From Pectinophora gossypiella (taxonomy: Eukaryota > Arthropoda > Insecta > Lepidoptera > Gelechiidae), in assembly GCF_024362695.1 (NCBI RefSeq), contig NC_065426.1:62001-126000 (forward strand): a stretch of 64,000 nucleotides of DNA, given 5' to 3'. Under the pieces are notes generated by a model. The model searched no databases. It was given only the letters and a program-made list of their open reading frames with translations, and was not told where the DNA came from. A program made the translations under genes and the position numbers. Below, piece after piece: positions 57,954 through 64,000 of this stretch (position 1 is its first letter; each line of letters starts with the position of its first letter).

Positions 57954-60900
57954 ATGTTCAACCACCGGGACCACGACGATTTCGATTTTGACGATCCTTG
58001 GTTCAAGGCAAGTGATACTCGGTGACAATACGACAATACACTCGCGATTGGCTTACAATTGGGCGCTAGCGACCTCGCTCCATTGTGCCGATCTCGCGAC
58101 TGATATTGCACATTAATTGCGCTGAAAACCATTTTGGGATGTTATTGATAAACAGTGTATAATATGATCGGTTATTGTGTCGTGAGTGATTCATAAGTGA
58201 CGTGTGTGCAGTAGTCCTGATATAAGTGGCTCATTTTGTTATCTGTATTATTTTAATTTGTTGGGAGAGTTTCTTTGGGTGAGGTAATAATTTAGACAAG
58301 TGACAAAATAAGCCAAAAGTCTACTTTTTCATTTATATCTGATGAGTGAAATGAGAAAGCAATTATGGAATATAACTGTAGTATTCAACATGGTGTATAA
58401 TCTGCCTTGTTGTCTGCATATTATGCTGATGAGGTTGTTTCATTCTTTTAGGACGCCAAGCGTGCCCAGGACGAGTGGGCTGCAAACACATTCAAGATGG
58501 GACTCTCCATAGTGGCGTATGTGATTGCCGGAGTGGTCGTGTTGGCCATCCTAATAGCTTGTTGTTGCCGAAAGAGACGTGCTGGTGGACAGATTATATC
58601 ACGTGAGTCATTTTGAAACTTTAATTATCAGTAATTTTCTTTTATTAAAAATATTATGTTCATTGCTGAGATTGTGTAGGGTACCGATCGAACCAGCAGT
58701 ATGGTTTTAAGGAAAATAGTTTGGATTCAACAATGAGGAAACAATTCATAGATTTATGATTAAAACACTATATCTATGATAAACCCATATAGGTCATATA
58801 CATACACACATATACCTAAAATATATAGTGTTCCCCAGGGTTGTGTACTGGGATCCTATTTGGTGCTACTACTATTTCAAAATATAATAATTTATATAAA
58901 TTACATATAAAACAAATGTTAACTAAGCTAATGCTAGCTATTATGCACTCTAGCACAGTGAATATGACAGCAGGACAGAAAGATGCAGTACAGCTTAGTG
59001 TGAAAGAGACAGAGCAAGATAATGTATTATTCTTACACCACTTTTAATTAGTTAGAATTAGGCATCATAATTATATCTATGATGAGTTTTCAAGCACTTG
59101 CAAACAAAGCTTTAGTAAGTTGTAATAAGGTTTATTATAATGTTTTTGTTTGAACTTAAAGAGTCAACTAGGGTGTTGTAATGATTTCCGTTGAATGAGA
59201 AAGATAACAGTTTGCAATAATAGATAAAGTCCACATATCATGTTATGTACGGAGTGTATAATGTATACTGTTTGTAGAGTGGCTACGAGTAGATGGTATG
59301 TGTCACGGATAATTATAAACAGGTATCTAGGTACTCCTGTAATGGAGTTCACCTCTACTTGACTGGGAATAAAGAATAAACAAAATGCATCTAGCTGCTA
59401 TGTTAACATCATGGCGTAAGTCCACTGATGAACTACCTACATTAATATTATACACAACTGCTAGACCTTTTACTATAAAAATACATAACACACAAACCCA
59501 CAAAGACACTGTGCTTTGACTATAAACGTGTGTACAGTGAGGCAATTCAATTAAATAAGATGTAGAGGTAGGTAGGTAGTGATGAAATAAACACATTTGT
59601 AACAATTTAAATAACCTTTATGTTTATAAATAAATAAGTATGTATGTATTTTATGAGTTTTCCTTCCTGGTAGTTTTAACTGGTTTCATTATGTAACGCG
59701 GAAAATATAATTATGATTATAATAGTTTGATAGTCACAGTGACTTTATTATTCCATGCTGCCCAAGTCACGGACAATAAAATAATCACACATAGTGACAT
59801 GCGCGGAAGATAAATCTACTGGATTCATCCTATGTTACTCAATTCTAAAATTACTAATAGTATGTAATAATAAGTTCACTTCTGTCTACCCCTTCGGGGT
59901 TACAGGCGTGATGCTATGTGTAACTGACTGTATTCCCAACTGGGGTAGTCAAAAGAGTAAATTGGGGTGCCTATACATCAACCACATGCCAGCGAATCCC
60001 CGTCCGTAATGGGTGCCTACGCGGGGCCCGCGGCCGGTCCTCCCCGCTTGCGAAGCGGGCGGGGAGACCATAGATATTTTTTTTGTTTTGGTTTTCCCCG
60101 AAGGGTAAGGCAAAGGGAACTATGCCCATACAGCCATATCTTACGTATTTTTTTTCTTGATGATTAACGAAATGATGAAAGGTGATGATGATGAAACCTA
60201 AGCCCCCACCCTCGGAGTAGACTCCTACTCCGAACCCCAAACGAATTAACTCAAAAGTCCGCATAAACATCGAGTTATGAAGCAGCTTCTTGGCACGAAG
60301 CGAAAATAGGCAGATACACTTTGTTCATTGAATACTCCACAAAACACCACTTCGTATTAATTATTTAGATTATTCAATGAAGAAAGCAACTGTCCCGTTC
60401 CCGTTTCCCGCCAAAAAGCCGGAGACCATAGATAAGCTAGTAGCCAATGCAACACTAACATAACCCCCGCCCGCGCAGCGCCGCCCCCCGCGCCCCCCGC
60501 GCCCGGCCAGCCGGCGCCGTACCCGCAGCAGCAGTACGCGCCCTACCCCACACAACCACCGCCTGGTATGTACCGCACTATAGCTTATTATTATTTATTT
60601 TATAAAAAATATGTTGTTAAGACTTGTCCCTTTTCCTAAATGATGGACTAGCAGTTTGGTTATTGGGCTGATGACGTACAGTCATGAGCAATATCATGTA
60701 CCTACTTTAGGACTCTGTCGCACTAACATATTTGACATTTAGTGATATTTACAGTTCAATTTGTCAAAAAAGTTAATGTGACATGGTACCAAAGTGTATA
60801 CATATTATAATGCTCGTGACCGTATCACCGCACAGTTCATCATGGATATCTTGGAACGAATATAAAATGGAGTAGTAAGTTTTAGGCTGCAGCGCACCCC

Positions 60901-63115
60901 ATTGAGGATTGCGGTTGTGAGTTTATGTAACATAGGTATAATTATAAACTACTTTCGTATAACAGACTTCATACTAGATATGTATAATATGTTGATTGTT
61001 CTTGTGCGTAACACTATCAGTGTTAATATTTATTTAACGGCTCCGAGATTATTTCATTGCCTTTTAATGACTACCACGAGATAATGATTATACTGATTAA
61101 ACATACGTCAATACGTGCTGGTGATTCGTATAAAGTCAAGAGGTCTTTTTTCAAATAGGTACTGTGATTTAGAATATAATGAAAATAGTTTATAATAATG
61201 TCGATTTTGATTTTGATTGTAATTTCTTTTATTGTTTTTCATGTTATTTATAATCTTATTTTTCTTTTTGTTTCTTTATTTCCATTCAATGTTTATTTTT
61301 GTTGTATTAGTTTGTATATTGTTTTCTCGTCATACAGCGCATTGGGCCTTAATGTAATGTTGTATGTACCTTAATAAATAAATAAATAATAGTAATAGTT
61401 TAGTGTCGATTCCTGTTGCTTCAGCATATTTTTACCATGATTAACCGGCCCTAATATCTGGTCACCCTAGGATCGAGCCTAATCGGCTTTATTGGAAATT
61501 CGCTTGCTGCTTAGGTGTTTTAAAATATTGCTGTCTATTCATTTTTGAGTAATGATACTCGATTTCGTACTAAAACGTATCGAGAGTGCGACCTGCCTGA
61601 CTGATTGTTTAATTCTCGTTCCAGTGACGGTGTACCCGGTGACGTCCGCGTACCCCGCGCCGGCCGCGCCCTACGCCGACCCCGGCCACCCCGGGTACCC
61701 GCACCCCGGCCCTGGTAATCCCGGATATCCCGCTCACCCCGGCTACCCCACTGTCACACCGTATCCGCCTGCGGCGCCGGCGCAACATGGTATGTTACCA
61801 ATAAATATTTATGCTTAATCTTAATCCCAAAATTTTTATGATTGTACATAATAGCTTATTAATATTAGTGTTGGGCATTAATAGAATGAATAAATTCAAT
61901 ATAATAATATTGAATATAATTTTAAGTTATATCTGTATGTTTTTTACTCGTCCAAAAGGAAAGGGATGGAATGAAAGTTATTTATTTTTGAAAATGAACG
62001 AGTGAATAAAACCATAACCCGGACGTATGCAAGCCGTTTGACGTGTGCTATCAATTTAATTCAGTCGCTTTATACGCCATCGTAAAATTTTTTAAAGGGT
62101 TGTTTTAGATTTCTACCTAAATCTTTAAGAGTTAAAAAAGTTTTGGACTGTCGATTATTGGCCGTCCCTTTCTCTTTCGTCGGGTAAGAAAATGACGGGT
62201 ATAACTATAAATATAATTAGGATATGTCTGAATCAGCACCAATGCATAGCACTAACGGTTACATAATAATGCTAACAGGCGCGGTTGCTGCGAAGGGCGT
62301 CAATAGGTATTATGACCACGACATAATATTGTTATTTTCGCATTTATTCTATTTGAGAAAGGCAAGGGACTGGAGTTCATACAGCCTAGTATTTAGTACA
62401 GCCTAGTTAAGTCTGACAGCTCTAAAATAGTGCCGGCCTTCACTTACACTTAGTGCGAGAAAGAATAGCACTATATCCGTCAAAAACTAAATTCGTAACG
62501 TACTAATTTAATATAATATGTATTAGTATGTGATGGTCCTAATATCTTAGTTAATTTGTTTAATATTTTTTTTTATACTTGTCTTATTTTGTATTCATAA
62601 AATTACTTATTAAACTTCACTTTGAATGTACGTAACTACCATTTATAAGTTCATTCAAAGATTTTCAACCATTGGAAATGAGATGATGATGATTATTGAT
62701 GACGACATTAGGGCGCCATGTTTTTTGTTAAAGTGAGACAAGTGTAAAAAAATGTTTTGTAAATAAAAATAGCTTTTTCAGAATAACTAACACATTATAG
62801 ACGGCGATACGGCTCACCACCTACCACGTTAGTTTAACAGAAAGCTCGGTGTCATGTGGGTACTTAGTTCATCTTGCGTTGGATGTAACGCTGACTATCC
62901 CAATTGGGATATAGTGGTGAACTTATGTGTTGTTATCCCTAATGGGGTGGGCAGAGCCACAAATAATCAGAAGACCAGTTTGTCACCAGTCATTCTAACG
63001 AAGCTATGTCCATTGAGGTGTATGTGTTGGTGTAATGTGTACTAACCACTAACGGGGTTGGCAGTGTTCTACGGCGTGATGCCGCCCCAGCTGCCTGCGG
63101 GCTGGGCAGTGCCAG
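57954..63115 (+). CDS. One-TM Cys-rich/Pro-Tyr-rich membrane protein (paralogue 2), 3' end off window
   Basis: Exons 57954-58007, 58452-58602, 60479-60565, 61625-61789 and 63065-63115, all in frame; about 169 residues so far. It starts MFNHRDHDDFDFDDPWFK (acidic, outside or luminal), then DAKRAQDEWAANTFKMG. One membrane segment (SIVAYVIAGVVVLAILIA) is followed by CCCRKRRAGG. The cytosolic tail is Pro/Tyr/Gly-rich: PPAPGQPAPYPQQQYAPYP, VTVYPVTSAYPAPAAPYADP, repeated HPGYP units and VFYGVMPPQLPAG. The first intron uses a GC donor (AAG|GCAAGT). No signal peptide is seen. The core MG...CCCR and the phase-1 exons match the gene at 47097; a PPPSYE-type last exon is expected to the right of the window. 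Function unknown; an adaptor role is inference. Confidence 0.75.
58833..58890 (+). pseudogene. Tiny reverse transcriptase relic in paralogue 2 intron
   Basis: Reads SVPQGCVLGS followed by LVLLLF, the GVPQGSVLGP motif of LINE polymerases. No other motif nearby. Confidence 0.45.
59875..59925 (+). repeat. SINE tail, family D
   Basis: Has CACTTCTGTCTACCCCTTCG and GTTACAGGCGTGATGCTATG. Confidence 0.6.
59990..60400. repeat. GC-rich interspersed element with hairpin
   Basis: Contains the hairpin CCCCGCTTGCGAAGCGGGCG near 60040. It also has TTTTCCCCGAAGGGTAAGGC, GGTGATGATGATGAAACCTA and CTCGGAGTAGACTCCTACTC (itself an inverted repeat). No coding potential. It looks like a mobile noncoding element of MITE or Helitron type; which one cannot be told. 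Confidence 0.45.
61800..62797. other. Intron 4 of paralogue 2
   Basis: AT-rich, no exon or recognisable element before the SINE at 62798. Confidence 0.4.
62798..62932 (+). repeat. SINE family B tail
   Basis: Has GGCGATACGGCTCACCACCT, AGAAAGCTCGGTGTCATGTG and TTGGGATATAGTGGTGAAC. Confidence 0.65.
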
Positions 63116-63841
63116 GTGCGTGCTCACCACGTGTTATATCACCGTCTTTGTCATTTTCAACCCGAAGTAGATCTAACTTGAATTTAATGCTCATTAGATT
63201 TGAATATAAGGGTCATATAAGAGAGAGCGGTCTTGCGTTCGCTGTGTTGTGCTCCGCTGTGTCGGTGTCTATGAAACGTAATCAAATCTATAATGGACGC
63301 TATCCAAACATTGAATAAGAATAAGAATAAAATATATTTATTGCCAGTAACAATTTACATTTGCTATAAGAACTAGGTAACATTGATGTTTTTTTTTTGT
63401 ATTCTTTTGTTATTATTTTGTTTCTTTTGTGCCCGGTTAATGGCAAATGGGCTTGCTTACTATTGTGGGACTTAGACACAGCTAACTAAGAGTGTGTGTA
63501 GTATACACCTCTGTCTACCCTCCCCCCGAACCCCGTTGTTTCCCAATAAAGAAAAAACATGTATCCCATACACGATGGGCGATGCTGTTTTGTTCTTTAT
63601 CTGTTTCGTCAAGTCTGTATTGTGGGGTCTAACGCATAAATAAATCTTCTTTTTCTTTTTTCAAATCACTGATAAAAAATAGCTAGTGACGTAATACAAC
63701 ACAGCGAACACAAAACTGCTCGGCCGCGTGAGGTCCCTGTCTGATACGATGATAAAGTCCAGGGGATCGAAAAGGCCACATTGAATCAATTCATCTAAAA
63801 AGCAATGTTTTGCTAATTGAGGTCTGTTGACGTTGACTTCC
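63116..63841. other. Intron 5 (incomplete) of paralogue 2
   Basis: Holds a family D-like tail (63478-63530, CACCTCTGTCTACC) and a GGCCAC-type MITE piece (63772-63842, AAGGCCACATTGAATC). No exon seen. Confidence 0.4.
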
Positions 63842-64000
63842 ACAGCCTCCGTGGTCTAGTGGTTAGAGAGTTAGGCTCACGATGTGGATGTCCAGGTCCA
63901 GGTGTGATTCTCAATGGGCACATTGTCGAAATCACTTTGTGAGACTGTCTGTGCTTTGGAGGGCACGTGAAGCTGTTGGTCCCGGCTATTAGCCGTGAAA
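63842..64000 (+). mobile_element. SINE family A, cut by window end
   Basis: Has CAGCCTCCGTGGTCTAGTGG, CATTGTCGAAATCACTTTGT and GGAGGGCACGTGAAGC. The B box is eroded (GTGTGATTCTC). Confidence 0.8.

Noticed and set aside
1..64000. CRISPR array, bacterial operon or biosynthetic cluster
   Set aside because: Introns, SINEs, LINEs and LTR elements show an insect nuclear genome. No regularly spaced repeat-spacer array is present.

Overview
The window looks like nuclear DNA of a moth or butterfly (Lepidoptera). The coding exons are short and CpG-rich, and they sit in AT-rich introns and spacers. The spacers are full of short tRNA-derived repeats and carry the lepidopteran retroelement tail GGCCTATGCCCAGCAGTGGG followed by TGATGATGATGA. 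Exon models below were built by hand: each listed GT-AG junction keeps the reading frame, but no alignment or transcript was available.

Layout. 225-4131 (minus): 5' two thirds of a secreted carboxylesterase-like gene, running off the left edge. 4289-8235: an LTR retrotransposon with two identical 1178-bp LTRs and a 5-bp target duplication, ending 157 bp upstream of the esterase start codon. 8241-11751: AT-rich spacer. 11752-15453 (minus): complete five-exon GT31 beta-1,3-galactosyltransferase-like gene. 15454-34912: a gene desert of about 19 kb filled with repeats. Its main feature is a second young LTR element (25020-31517, identical 223-bp LTRs) that encloses an opposite-strand LINE with ORF1 and a one-base-broken ORF2.

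34913-38951 (plus): complete 11-exon SLC18-type (vesicular amine transporter-like) MFS transporter. 39967-43644 (plus): complete six-exon ODF3/CIMAP-type sperm-tail protein gene. 44632-45943 (minus): complete three-exon mitochondrial ribosomal protein mL54. 47097-48993 and 57954-63115+ (both plus): two related one-TM, Cys-Cys-Cys, proline/tyrosine-rich membrane proteins, the first ending in a PPPSYEQV WW-binding motif; the second runs off the right edge. Between them lies a 5.2-kb TIR element (51061-56300) with a decayed DDE transposase, fragments of two LINEs and several SINEs.

The genes do not form one pathway; this is ordinary mixed insect gene order. The strongest leads are the very recent LTR element beside the esterase promoter, the nested LTR/LINE structure, the divergent SLC18 transporter, and the tandem pair of one-TM adaptor-like genes.
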